Below are positions 47,770-56,588 of a DNA stretch of 64,000 nucleotides, in pieces. The DNA comes from Cobetia sp. L2A1 (GTDB lineage Bacteria; Pseudomonadota; Gammaproteobacteria; Pseudomonadales; Halomonadaceae): contig NZ_CP047025.1 of the NCBI RefSeq assembly GCF_009796845.1, positions 3,100,001-3,164,000 of the forward strand. Reading direction: 5' to 3'. Numbering within the stretch: position 1 is the first letter of the stretch; every line of letters begins with the position of its first letter. Both the position numbers and the translations under genes were made by a program. The notes beneath the pieces were generated by a model. The model ran no database searches. It was not told the DNA's origin and worked only from the letters and a program-made list of their open reading frames with translations.

Positions 47770-50058
47770 GCTCGCCGCACTCGGAACGACCGGTGCATGG
47801 TCACGCGGGGGCAGCAGGTGCGCCAGATCCCATGATTGCAGACGGTTCAACAACAGTGCGTGTACTTCACTCGCCGTCGGCTGACACAACACCTCACTGA
47901 CCAGCCCTTGCGCTGCCGTCAGTGAGACACGTCGAATAGCCGCCCGTACGCGGGGCAAGCTAGGCGCATTCATCGACAGGCTTTCAAACCCCATGCCGAG
48001 CAACAACAACGCTCCCGCCGGATCACCGGCCAACTCACCGCAGACGCTGACCGGCACACCCAGGCGCAGGGAATCTTCAGCAAGACGCGCCAACGCCCTC
48101 AGCACCGCCGGATGGCAAGCATCATAGAGACTGGCCACGCGTGGGTTATTGCGATCAACCGCCAGCAGATATTGGGTCAGATCATTGGAACCCACCGAGA
48201 AGAAATCGACGCGCGTGGCCAATGCCTCCAGCTGATAAAGTGCTGCCGGCACCTCGATCATCACGCCAACGCTCGGCCGCGAGACATTGACGCCATCTTC
48301 TCCCAGCTCGATCAGAGCACGATTGATCAGCGCCAGCGTGGCATCTACCTCTTCTATCCCTGAAATCATCGGTAGCATGATACGTAAGTTGTCGAGACCT
48401 TCGGCGGCTCTCAGCATGGCCCTCAACTGCACCATCAACACTTCAGGGTGATCCAGCGTGACACGGATACCGCGCCAGCCAAGGAAGGGATTGGCCTCCT
48501 TGATCGGAAAGTACGGCAAATCCTTGTCACCGCCGATATCCAGCGTGCGCATGGTAACGGGCAGTGGTGAAAAACCGCTCAACTGTTCACGGTACAGGCG
48601 AGCCTGCTCCTGCTCACTGGGAAAGCGGTCGCTCATCATGAAGGGCACTTCGGTACGATAGAGACCCACCCCGCCGACTCGTGTCTTGAGCGAGGCCACG
48701 ACATCAAGCGCAAGGCCAGTATTCACCATCAACGGCATGACATGGCCGTCAGGCGTCACGCTCGGCAAGTCCTGTTCCTGTTCCAGCAGCGCACTCAAGG
48801 CATGTTCCTCCTCGATCTGCCGTGAATAATGGGCGCTGAGCTCTGGCCCCGGGCGCACCACCAATCGACCACGGTGGCCATCAAGAATCACCGGCGCACC
48901 GCCGAGTCGCGATAGCGGAAGATCCACCATGCCCAGCACGGTGGGAATGCCCATCGCACGCGCCAATATGGCGACATGCGATGTGCTGGAGCCACTGACG
49001 GCGACCAGTCCCTTGAGACGCTCCCGCGGGACCTCGCCCAAGGTGGCTGGGCTGATCTCGTGCCCGATCAGAATCGTGTTCTCGGGGTACTCGATCGGGC
49101 CGCTTTCACCCTCTTCCTGAAGGTGTGACAACACGCGACGCCCAAGATCACGAATATCGGCGGCACGTTCACGTAAATAATCATCATCGACCCGCTCAAG
49201 ATACTGAACATGCCGTCGCACGATATCGGCCAGTGCAGCGGGAGCCCACTGCCCTTCGCGAATACGCTTTTCCACTTCCTGCCCAAGCGCCGCGTCACCC
49301 AGCATCTGCTGGTAGACCTCGAACAACGCGTGCTCCTGAGTGGAAATTCGACTGGCGAGACGCTCCGCCGCGACGCGAATTTCCTCGCGCACCGCATTGA
49401 TCGCCTCCTTGAGGCGCGCAATCTCGAAATCAATATCGGTAGGGATCAGATCAGGCACGGAATCAAGATCGGCCGGCGGCGACAACACGAACGCCTTGCC
49501 GATAACGACACCAGGAGCGCCCGCCACACCGGAGAAGATCGCCTGGCCACTGGTGCCCGCGAGCTTGCCTAGCGCTCCCGTAGCCAATGCATGTGCCAGT
49601 ACGCCTGCTAGCTGCGCGCCCAATGTGACGAGGAAGGCTTCTTCACCCTCATCAAAACGGCGCTTTTCATGCTGTTGAACGACCAGCACACCCAGCACCC
49701 GCCGCTGATGAATGATAGGGACGCCGAGGAAGCTGGAGAAGCGTTCCTCGCCGGTTTCCTCGAAATAGCGAAACTGGGGATGTGCGGGAGCATCCTCGAG
49801 ATTGAGGGGCTCCTCGCGTAGCGCCACCATGCCAACCAGCCCTTCACCGCGTGCCAGACTGACCTGCCCCACCGAGGAAGAACGCAGACCGATAGTGTCC
49901 TTGAGCACGAAGCGATCGGTCTCAGGAGCCAATAGATAGACGGAACAGACGTCTGTCTTCATGGCCTTGCGTATACGCAGCACCATCGTCGCTAACGCCG
50001 CGTCCAGAGAACGCGCACCATTGACCTCCTGAACAATACGACGCAGTACCTCGAGCAT
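47761..50058 (-). CDS. ptsP: phosphoenolpyruvate-protein phosphotransferase PtsP (EI-Ntr)
   Basis: A 765-aa enzyme I paralogue of the nitrogen PTS, passing phosphate from PEP to NPr and on to PtsN. The GAF domain (about 1-150, AMKTDVCSVYLLAPET and GLRSSSVGQVSLARGEGLVG) senses glutamine or another nitrogen signal in related proteins. Then come the EI domains: the phosphorylated His in SGSSTSHVAILARAMGIP, and the PEP-binding barrel with RTLDIGGDKDLPYF, NPFLGWRGIR and SVGSNDLTQYLLAVDR. rppH lies 33 bases upstream and is co-transcribed, as in Pseudomonas and E. coli. Confidence 0.95.
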   Translation of the reverse strand: MLEVLRRIVQEVNGARSLDAALATMVLRIRKAMKTDVCSVYLLAPETDRFVLKDTIGLRSSSVGQVSLARGEGLVGMVALREEPLNLEDAPAHPQFRYFEETGEERFSSFLGVPIIHQRRVLGVLVVQQHEKRRFDEGEEAFLVTLGAQLAGVLAHALATGALGKLAGTSGQAIFSGVAGAPGVVIGKAFVLSPPADLDSVPDLIPTDIDFEIARLKEAINAVREEIRVAAERLASRISTQEHALFEVYQQMLGDAALGQEVEKRIREGQWAPAALADIVRRHVQYLERVDDDYLRERAADIRDLGRRVLSHLQEEGESGPIEYPENTILIGHEISPATLGEVPRERLKGLVAVSGSSTSHVAILARAMGIPTVLGMVDLPLSRLGGAPVILDGHRGRLVVRPGPELSAHYSRQIEEEHALSALLEQEQDLPSVTPDGHVMPLMVNTGLALDVVASLKTRVGGVGLYRTEVPFMMSDRFPSEQEQARLYREQLSGFSPLPVTMRTLDIGGDKDLPYFPIKEANPFLGWRGIRVTLDHPEVLMVQLRAMLRAAEGLDNLRIMLPMISGIEEVDATLALINRALIELGEDGVNVSRPSVGVMIEVPAALYQLEALATRVDFFSVGSNDLTQYLLAVDRNNPRVASLYDACHPAVLRALARLAEDSLRLGVPVSVCGELAGDPAGALLLLGMGFESLSMNAPSLPRVRAAIRRVSLTAAQGLVSEVLCQPTASEVHALLLNRLQSWDLAHLLPPRDHAPVVPSAASSV

Positions 50059-50091
50059 GGGAGTGCCCTTTACAAGTAATGAAGCCCGGGT

Positions 50092-50697
50092 TCAGCCGGG
50101 TGAGTGGCGGTCGTTGTCAGCGGCAGCGTCCGGCGCGCTGTCACATGGGCCTAGTGAATCACGTAGCTCAAGTGAAAATGCATCCTCAGCGGCCATGGGT
50201 ATCATGCCATGCTCGGTATCTACCAGTCGCTGCAAACGAGGCGCCAGTTCACGCAGAGCCCGTCGATAGACCTCACGCTTGAAAGCCACCACCTGGCCCA
50301 GCGGATACCAGTAGCTGACCCAGCGCCAGCCATCGAATTCTGGCTTGGGCGTCGTATCTACACTTACGCGGCTATCCTGGCAGCGAATCTGTAGCAGGAA
50401 CCACTTTTGCTTCTGACCAATACAGATCGGTCGGGAGTGCGTTCTAACCATGCGTCTGGGTAACCGGTAGCGCAGCCATCCTCGAGTGCAGGCCAGTATC
50501 TCGACATCTTCAGCTTTCAGGCCGATCTCTTCTTCGAGTTCGCGATACAACGCCTGTTGCGGTGTCTCGTTTGGCTTGATGCCCCCTTGAGGAAACTGCC
50601 ACGCATTCTGTCCTACCCGGCGCGCCCAGAGCAGCTGGCCCTCACAGTTGGCAATGATGATGCCAACGTTGGGGCGAAAGCCGTCAGCGTCGATCAC
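50092..50697 (-). CDS. rppH: RNA pyrophosphohydrolase RppH
   Basis: RppH removes pyrophosphate from the 5' end of mRNAs and so triggers RNase E decay. Reading from a GTG at 50697 the protein is 201 aa and begins as the family does ([16 protein letters not shown]); AAAGGTGA lies five bases upstream of this GTG. The frame has an ATG at 50730, 11 codons earlier, as the alternative. The Nudix box follows WQFPQGGI ([23 protein letters not shown]). The C-terminal 45 residues after the domain are acidic and longer than in E. coli. First gene of an rppH-ptsP operon. Confidence 0.93.
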   Translation of the reverse strand: MIDADGFRPNVGIIIANCEGQLLWARRVGQNAWQFPQGGIKPNETPQQALYRELEEEIGLKAEDVEILACTRGWLRYRLPRRMVRTHSRPICIGQKQKWFLLQIRCQDSRVSVDTTPKPEFDGWRWVSYWYPLGQVVAFKREVYRRALRELAPRLQRLVDTEHGMIPMAAEDAFSLELRDSLGPCDSAPDAAADNDRHSPG

Positions 50698-50815
50698 GGA
50701 TGTCACCTTTGATTCGTTAATTGAAACCATTCTTCCACAAAGGCTGAAAGCGCTTCAATACACGGTTTGGCGGTGTGAAAGCCGGAGCACGTCTGCAATA
50801 ATCGCATCTACCATC

Positions 50816-50832
50816 GTATTGCAGTGCAACAC
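50816..50832. promoter_or_regulatory. single TGC/GCA dyad in the rppH / HAD divergent region
   Basis: CGTATTGCAGTGCAACA shares the core TTGCAGTGCAACA with the sites before the reductase at 59898 and, less closely, those before the phasin. It sits 119 bases upstream of rppH and about 125 upstream of the HAD gene; which of the two it would control is open. Confidence 0.4.
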
Positions 50833-50957
50833 AGTCGCCGAAAAAACATCCTCGGCCTCCGTACACCCGCGTAAACACTGGGCTGGCACCATGCCTCACC
50901 CGATTGTCTACGTCTGTTGTCCGCCCTTGAAAGGTCGGACAGAGCAAGGAGTTTTCC

Positions 50958-51626
50958 GTGAGTCTGGCCATCTTTGATCTCGACAATACCCTGATCGCCG
51001 GGGACAGTGATCACGCCTGGGGCGAATTTCTGGTCGAACAGGGCGCTGTCGACGCCAAGATCTACCGTGAAGCCAACGAGCGCTATTTCGAGCTTTATCA
51101 AAGCGGCGAGCTGGATATTCACGAATATCTGGCCTTCTCTCTCAAGCCATTGGCCGAGAATAGTCCTGAACAGCTGGCTGCCTGGCACCAGCAATTCATG
51201 GCCGCCAAGATAGAGCCTATCATCTTGCCACGCGCCGAGGAGCTGCTGGCCCGTCATCGTGCTCGTGGTGACACGCTGTTGATCATCACTGCGACCAATC
51301 GCTTCATTACAGCCCCGATCGCCGAGCGACTGGGTGTGGATGAGCTGATCGCCATTGAGCCGGAAGTCATTGACGGCCGTTATACCGGCCGGGTCAGTGG
51401 TGTCCCCAGCTTCCAGGCTGGCAAGGTAACGCGCCTGGAAGAATGGCTGTCAGAGCGCGATCACACGCTTGATGGAAGCACCTTCTACAGCGACTCAATC
51501 AATGATCTTCCCCTGCTCGAGCGTGTCGATACTGCCATCGCAGTGGACCCGGATAAGCAACTACGGGCGGCCGCCGAGCGAAATGGCTGGCGAATCATCT
51601 CGCTTCGCGACGCGAAACAACCATAA
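50958..51626 (+). CDS. HAD-superfamily IB phosphatase (SerB/histidinol-phosphatase-like)
   Basis: A 222-aa HAD hydrolase starting at GTG, with AAGGAG six bases upstream. The catalytic Asp pair is D7 and D9 in FDLDNT, motif II is in LLIITATN, and motif IV is YSDSINDLPLLERV. The subtype IB cap fits phosphoserine or histidinol phosphate phosphatases; the Pseudomonas gene in the same place next to rppH is a candidate histidinol phosphatase, so that is one possibility. Divergent from rppH. Confidence 0.87.
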   Translation: MSLAIFDLDNTLIAGDSDHAWGEFLVEQGAVDAKIYREANERYFELYQSGELDIHEYLAFSLKPLAENSPEQLAAWHQQFMAAKIEPIILPRAEELLARHRARGDTLLIITATNRFITAPIAERLGVDELIAIEPEVIDGRYTGRVSGVPSFQAGKVTRLEEWLSERDHTLDGSTFYSDSINDLPLLERVDTAIAVDPDKQLRAAAERNGWRIISLRDAKQP

Positions 51627-51755
51627 CTACCTGATTGTAGTAAAATTAATAGACCCATAAGGGATTGCAGATCCAGCTATAAGGTTTTCATGTGGCTACA
51701 AGCCTTCAGCATAAAGTCGACCTTATTTGCTAAATCATTTCACTGCAGATGTGTC

Positions 51756-51761
51756 TATAAT
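51756..51761 (+). promoter_or_regulatory. candidate -10 element of mqo
   Basis: TATAAT, a perfect sigma-70 -10 hexamer, about 120 bases before the mqo start and directly upstream of the two hairpins. No good -35 is visible at 16-18 bases, so an activator may be needed. Confidence 0.4.
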
Positions 51762-51783
51762 GTTTATCCATCGAACCGTCGAG

Positions 51784-51850
51784 CCTGCCGGGGCACATGT
51801 TGCCCTGCCACGGCAGGACGGCCCCCGGTAGCCCGGTCGGGCATCGGGGG
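51784..51850 (+). other. structured mqo leader with two strong hairpins
   Basis: Hairpin 1: CCTGCCG (51784-51790) pairs with CGGCAGG (51811-51817), enclosing GGGCA/TGCCC with a CATGT loop. Hairpin 2: CCCCCG (51822-51827) pairs with CGGGGG (51845-51850), enclosing GCCC/GGGC. No oligo-T tract follows. It does not match a riboswitch class that I recognise. It could be a protein-binding leader, an attenuator, or mRNA-stabilising structure. Confidence 0.65.
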
Positions 51851-51882
51851 ATGTCCCTCACCAACCTTGAGCGTGAGCAGCC

Positions 51883-53274
51883 ATGTCCTCAACGACATAC
51901 GATGTCCTGATTATAGGTGGCGGCGTGTCCGGCACCGCCCTTCTCTATGAACTCGCCCGCTATACCGACCTCAAGTCGATTGGCCTGGTGGAAAAGTACG
52001 ACCACGTCGCGATCGTCAACTCGCACGGACGTAACAACTCCCAGACCATCCACTGCGGCGATATCGAGACCAACTACACGGTCGAGAAGGCGCGAGTGAC
52101 CAAGCGCACTGCAGGTATGGTGGTCAATTTCTCCACTAAGCTCGCGGCCGAAAAGCGCGACCATATCATCTACAGATACCCGAAGATGGTACTGGCGGTG
52201 GGCGCCAAGGAATGCCAGTTCCTGCGCAAGCGTTTCGATACCTTCAAGGAGCTGTTCCCGAACCTCAAGCTGCTTGAGCGCGACGACATCGCCGTGCAGG
52301 AGCCGAAGGTGGTCGAAGGACGTCGTCCTGACGAGGAAATCGTCGCACTGGGGTCTACCGACGAATATACCGCCGTCAACTACACCACCTTGTCCGAGGC
52401 GTTCGTCAGTGAAGGCGAGAGGGCAGCAGCTGACAAGGGCATGAACTACGACGTACGCCTGTCTACCGCAGTGGAAGACATCCGCAAGGAAGGCGACGTC
52501 TACAAGGTCAAGACCGACAAGGGCGAGCTTAGCGCTCGTTACGTCGTTGTCAGCGCCGGTGGCCACTCTCTGTTGTTCGCGCACAAGATGGGCTACGGAC
52601 TGGACAAGTCTTGCCTGCCGATGGCTGGCTCCTTCTACTTCACACCGAAGGTGCTGAACGGCAAGGTCTATACCATCCAGAACGAGAATCTACCGTTCGC
52701 TGCCGTCCATGGCGATCCGGACGTACTGGTAGAAGGCAAGACTCGCTTCGGACCGACCGCCCTGATGCTGCCGCTGCTTGAGCGCTACAACGGCAAGACC
52801 TTCTGGGAGTTCCTCAAGGTGCTGCGCCTGGACCGCAACGTCGTCAAGGCCCTCTGGGACCTGATGAAGGTGCGCGACATCCGCAACTACATCTTCAAGA
52901 ACTTCATGTTTGAAGTGCCGATACTGCGTGAGCGTCTGTTCCACGGCGACATCAAGAAGATTGTCCCGAGTCTGGAAGTCAAGGATGTCAGCTTCGCCAA
53001 AGGCTTCGGTGGCGTTCGCCCGCAGCTGATCGACAAGAGCAAGCAGAAACTTGTCATGGGCGAGGCCAAGATCAACCCGGGTACTGGCATCGTCTTCAAC
53101 ATGACGCCGTCACCGGGTGGCACCAGCTGCCTGGGTAACGCGGAGAAGGACATGTTCCTCGCCCAGGAATTCCTGGGCTTCAATATCGACATGGAAGCCT
53201 TCGAGCGTGACCTGCTGACTGGCGAGATCGAACTGACTGAGCTTGAGCGTCCGGAAGCCTCCTCGCTGATGTAA
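51883..53274 (+). CDS. mqo: malate:quinone oxidoreductase
   Basis: A 463-aa FAD enzyme on the inner face of the membrane that oxidises malate to oxaloacetate and reduces quinone, in the TCA cycle. The FAD-binding LIIGGGVSGTALLYELAR is at residues 9-26; NNSQTIHCGDIETNY, and near the end GTGIVFNMTPSPGGTSCLGNA, are family motifs. It is of the shorter Mqo subfamily. Codon use is strongly biased (many C-ending codons), fitting high expression. The leader is strongly structured and the terminator is strong. Confidence 0.92.
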   Translation: MSSTTYDVLIIGGGVSGTALLYELARYTDLKSIGLVEKYDHVAIVNSHGRNNSQTIHCGDIETNYTVEKARVTKRTAGMVVNFSTKLAAEKRDHIIYRYPKMVLAVGAKECQFLRKRFDTFKELFPNLKLLERDDIAVQEPKVVEGRRPDEEIVALGSTDEYTAVNYTTLSEAFVSEGERAAADKGMNYDVRLSTAVEDIRKEGDVYKVKTDKGELSARYVVVSAGGHSLLFAHKMGYGLDKSCLPMAGSFYFTPKVLNGKVYTIQNENLPFAAVHGDPDVLVEGKTRFGPTALMLPLLERYNGKTFWEFLKVLRLDRNVVKALWDLMKVRDIRNYIFKNFMFEVPILRERLFHGDIKKIVPSLEVKDVSFAKGFGGVRPQLIDKSKQKLVMGEAKINPGTGIVFNMTPSPGGTSCLGNAEKDMFLAQEFLGFNIDMEAFERDLLTGEIELTELERPEASSLM

Positions 53275-53302
53275 CGGTAGATTTGGTTCATCACGACGAG
53301 CG

Positions 53303-53346
53303 CCATAAAAAACCCCGCCAGCTTCTGCTGGCGGGGTTTTTTATGG
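53303..53346. terminator. bidirectional terminator between mqo and rsd
   Basis: CCATAAAAAACCCCGCCAGC and its exact complement around TTCT form a 20-bp stem with six T on each strand, between convergent genes. Confidence 0.95.
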
Positions 53347-53386
53347 CTGCAAGGGTGCGCAGTACGCATGAGGCTGCGCCCAGGCG

Positions 53387-53884
53387 TCAGGCCACTGGCT
53401 GCTGGCGCGTCTGGCATGCTGGCTCATGCACGGCATGCAGACGCTGAATCAGCTGATCTTCCAGGGAAAATCGCTCTGCCAGGCCTTCCTGAAGACGCGC
53501 CAGCCATTCTGGCAGACGAGTACGGTAGTGCTGACAACGCGTCGGACTGGAGAAATCCTCATCGAAGGACAGTACCAGTTCGGTCGAGGGCTCAAGTCGC
53601 AGCATCAGCTTGTCAGCCACTGCCAACGCACTCGTATCCTCAAACACGCGCCCTTCTTCCTTGAGCTGAGGATACACCTCGAAGTGTCCCGCCGAGATGT
53701 AATCCATCAATAGCTCAATGAAGCGATTGACGCGCGTCATGTCGAGCTGCTCGAGATCACTCACACAGGCTTCGTGCAAGTCCATGAAGCTGACTAGCAT
53801 CTCGCGGCGCTGGTCCAACCAGCGATCTATCAGCTGATGAACGCCACGAAAGCGTTCCGCCGCAGTGGTGCATTCCTCCAGCAT
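53387..53884 (-). CDS. rsd: Rsd/AlgQ anti-sigma-70 factor
   Basis: A 165-aa all-helical protein that binds region 4 of the primary sigma factor and shifts RNA polymerase toward alternative sigmas; in Pseudomonas the homologue AlgQ also affects alginate and virulence genes. Motifs: LIDRWLDQRREMLVSF, FIELLMDYISAGHFEVYPQL and DFSSPTRCQHYRTRLPEWLARLQEGLAERF. AAAGGAGG precedes the ATG at 53884 by five bases and decides the start. Adjacent to dsbB, as in many Halomonas and Pseudomonas genomes. Confidence 0.92.
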   Translation of the reverse strand: MLEECTTAAERFRGVHQLIDRWLDQRREMLVSFMDLHEACVSDLEQLDMTRVNRFIELLMDYISAGHFEVYPQLKEEGRVFEDTSALAVADKLMLRLEPSTELVLSFDEDFSSPTRCQHYRTRLPEWLARLQEGLAERFSLEDQLIQRLHAVHEPACQTRQQPVA

Positions 53885-54011
53885 GGGCGCCTCCTTTGGC
53901 ATAACCCGATCAGGATAGGTCTACCGGTCTCGGCCAGACCCGTTGCAAACCCACTATCCTCCATGCATTCGGCGCTGCCAACCCCCTACCTTGTTGTCAG
54001 AGGGTATGGCT

Positions 54012-54569
54012 TCAACGGCGAAAGCTGCTCCACAACATCGCCAGCGGTACCAGTGCCAGTACGCAGAAGCCCATCAATGACCACTCGGGAATCGAAAGTC
54101 CCAGCAACTGGCCACTGATCTGCGCACATTCTCCGGAGGCATTCAGTACCTGGGTAATCACATCCCAGACCGGCAGTACTTCCAGCATGTAGTTGAGCCC
54201 CGGGCCACAGCTTGGCACTTGATCCGGCGGGAGTGACTGCAGCCATACATGGCGGCCTGCCAGCACGATAGCCCCGATAGTCCCCGCGAGGGCACCTAGC
54301 GCGTAGATACGTGTACCGATACGCCCGGGACCATGCAATGCCCCCAGCAGGAAGAATACGCCAGCGACTGCCACTGCCACACGCTGGAAAATACACAGCG
54401 AACACGGCGCCATTCCAAAGGCAAACTGCAGGATGAAGGCTACGCCTAACAGAATCGCACAGCCGAGCGCCCCCAGCAGACACCACTGACGTCCGCTCCA
54501 GTGCGCGAGACATGATAGCCCGCCTTTACGTACTGCTTGCTGTCCTGAGTCATGTTCCGCCTGTGTCAT
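54012..54569 (-). CDS. dsbB: disulfide bond formation protein DsbB
   Basis: A 185-aa inner-membrane protein with four hydrophobic segments that reoxidises DsbA and passes electrons to quinone. The first Cys pair is C56-C59 (PCSLC) and the second C121 and C148 in the second periplasmic loop. The N-terminal cytoplasmic part of about 28 residues is longer than in E. coli. AAGGACA before the ATG at 54569 supports this start; the frame is open to 54722 through non-homologous text. Confidence 0.92.
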   Translation of the reverse strand: MTQAEHDSGQQAVRKGGLSCLAHWSGRQWCLLGALGCAILLGVAFILQFAFGMAPCSLCIFQRVAVAVAGVFFLLGALHGPGRIGTRIYALGALAGTIGAIVLAGRHVWLQSLPPDQVPSCGPGLNYMLEVLPVWDVITQVLNASGECAQISGQLLGLSIPEWSLMGFCVLALVPLAMLWSSFRR

Positions 54570-54687
54570 AGGTTGTCCTTGCCTGCCTGGACTCCTGGGG
54601 AGTCGTGATGAAATAAAGAGATTACGAGACGACGCCATATGACTGCGCGACGGGCTCGGTGCCATGGATATTATCGTGCTGCATACA

Positions 54688-54719
54688 CTACCGGCGCCTC
54701 CAGAAGAAGGCGCCGGTAG
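54688..54719 (-). terminator. stem-loop downstream of gshA
   Basis: CTACCGGCGCC and its exact complement flank a ten-base loop, about 107 bases after the gshA stop. No U-tract follows, so intrinsic termination is uncertain. Confidence 0.6.
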
Positions 54720-54825
54720 CAATGGATCAATGACCTGACAGCTGTTCAGACCACATCATGATCCTGGTGCGCTCATCATGCCTTGGCCTGATGACCTCAA
54801 CATGAATCCGCGTTGCGCCCCAGAC

Positions 54826-56424
54826 TCAGGAGGGATGCGCCGAATGAGCGGAGGCAAAGTACTCGGCCATGAAGGTATCAAAGTCCTGATGATCGCCCGC
54901 CTCGATATCCCCCTGCTGCTGCAGAGATGTCTCGACCAATTGATCCAACAGGTAGCCCCGTGCGCGCTCCATCGGCTCCGCCTTGAACTGTTCCGCCTGC
55001 CCCTTCGCCAGCGAAAGGACCTCATCGACGAAGTTACTGCCGTTATCAAGCATACTGGTCAGCAGGCGACCTGATGGCGTGCTTTCGGGCTGATCGAAAC
55101 GAGGGGCAAGTGCGGCCAGTGCATCACGATGCTCATTGTTGGCCTTGCCACCACTATCCAGCAGACTTGCGACCTCACCCAACTCGTCCATCACGTTGGC
55201 CGCCAACTCGCGCAGTCTGCGCTCTTCACCCTTCACGTTTAGGGTCAGTTCAGGATCGCGCCCTGACTCGACGACACGGCGCTTGCTGTTATCGAGGTTT
55301 GCGCACTCTTCATCATCAATCCACGGACTGTCGGTCAATAGACACCAGACGAGGAAGGTATCGAGGAAGCGAATCTGGGTTTCGTCGATCCCCAATGGCA
55401 GGAACGGATTGAGATCCAGACAGCGCACCTCGATATATTCGACGCCACGTCCTTCAAGCGCCTGACTCGGTGTCTCGTTCTGCTTGGTGACTCGCTTGGG
55501 GCGGATATCCGAGTAGTACTCGTTCTCGATCTGCAGGATGCTGCTGGAGAGCTGTGACCAGCTGCCATCCGCCTGTTTTACTCCCAGTTTCTCGTAATCC
55601 TTCCACGGCGTGACGATGGCATGACGCAGTGTCCCAACGAAGTTGTCGAGAGAGTTGAAGCAGATCTTGAGCTGCGCCTGCACCTTGTTCTGATAACCAA
55701 GATCCGACATGCGCAAGCTGGTCGCGTAAGCCGAGACCAGGCTACGGTCCGCCTGACGCTTGAGACGATCATCGTTACCGCCCTCAAGGAAGCTCTCATC
55801 GATACCCGGCGAGGCACCAAACAGATACAGAAGAATCCAGCTGTGGCGACGGAAATTGCGAATCAGCTCGAAATAACGACGCGAACGGAAATCACGTGCA
55901 TCTTCGCCCTCAGCCTCTTCAAGACGCTGTAGCAGTGCCCAGAAGTCATCCGGCAGTGAGAAATTGTAATGAATGCCGGCAATCGACTGCATGATGCGTC
56001 CGTAACGCACATCCAGGCCCTTGCGGTAGACATGCTTCATGGTACCGGTATTGGAGGTACCATAATCAGCGATCGGCACGCTGGCATTACCGTTCAGACG
56101 CGGCGGCATGCTCGCCGGCCATATCAGCTCATCACCCATATTGCGATAACTGAAGCGATGCAGGTCCGCCAGGAACTCCAGCGACTCCTTCGGGCGCGTA
56201 AACACCGGCGTGATGTACTCGAGCAATGACTCGGAATAATCCGTGGTGATATACGGATGAGTCAGCTTGGAGCCCAATGCTCGCGGATGTGGAGTCTGGC
56301 TGATGTGACCATCAGCATTGACCCGCAGGCCTTCCTTCTCGATACCACGGCGCAGACGCCCGAAGAGCCCTTGACGGGCCGGTGCCTTGAGTCGCGCAAT
56401 GGCGGACGCGAGTTGCTCGGACAA
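54826..56424 (-). CDS. gshA: glutamate-cysteine ligase (gamma-proteobacterial type)
   Basis: GshA joins glutamate and cysteine, the first and limiting step of glutathione synthesis. The 532-aa protein has the class I features RRGIEKEGLRV, THPYITTDYSESLLEYIT, the FSYRNMGDELIWPASMP region and YGTSNTGTMKHVYRKGLDVRYG, followed by IAGIHYNFS; the Glu residues in these motifs bind the metals. Monocistronic, with a stem downstream. gshB is not in the window. Confidence 0.95.
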   Translation of the reverse strand: MSEQLASAIARLKAPARQGLFGRLRRGIEKEGLRVNADGHISQTPHPRALGSKLTHPYITTDYSESLLEYITPVFTRPKESLEFLADLHRFSYRNMGDELIWPASMPPRLNGNASVPIADYGTSNTGTMKHVYRKGLDVRYGRIMQSIAGIHYNFSLPDDFWALLQRLEEAEGEDARDFRSRRYFELIRNFRRHSWILLYLFGASPGIDESFLEGGNDDRLKRQADRSLVSAYATSLRMSDLGYQNKVQAQLKICFNSLDNFVGTLRHAIVTPWKDYEKLGVKQADGSWSQLSSSILQIENEYYSDIRPKRVTKQNETPSQALEGRGVEYIEVRCLDLNPFLPLGIDETQIRFLDTFLVWCLLTDSPWIDDEECANLDNSKRRVVESGRDPELTLNVKGEERRLRELAANVMDELGEVASLLDSGGKANNEHRDALAALAPRFDQPESTPSGRLLTSMLDNGSNFVDEVLSLAKGQAEQFKAEPMERARGYLLDQLVETSLQQQGDIEAGDHQDFDTFMAEYFASAHSAHPS

Positions 56425-56512
56425 GGTATTAACCCTTTCGCATGGGGAGAAGCCCAGCCTCTCCGGTCGAATTGGATGACCATGGCTGGCGGCGTGCGCT
56501 ATATGCCATGCA

Positions 56513-56542
56513 AGACGCGAACGACTGTCATCGTTCGCGTCT
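56513..56542 (-). terminator. stem-loop downstream of tex
   Basis: AGACGCGAACGA and its exact complement around CTGTCA, 47 bases after the tex stop. The U-tract is weak (CTTGC). Confidence 0.65.
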
Positions 56543-56588
56543 GATCAGTATGCCCACATTATGGGCGCGTAAAAAATGCTTTCAAGGC

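Noticed and set aside
51889..52584. 231-codon open frame on the minus strand
   Set aside because: Antisense to mqo; no start site or similarity.
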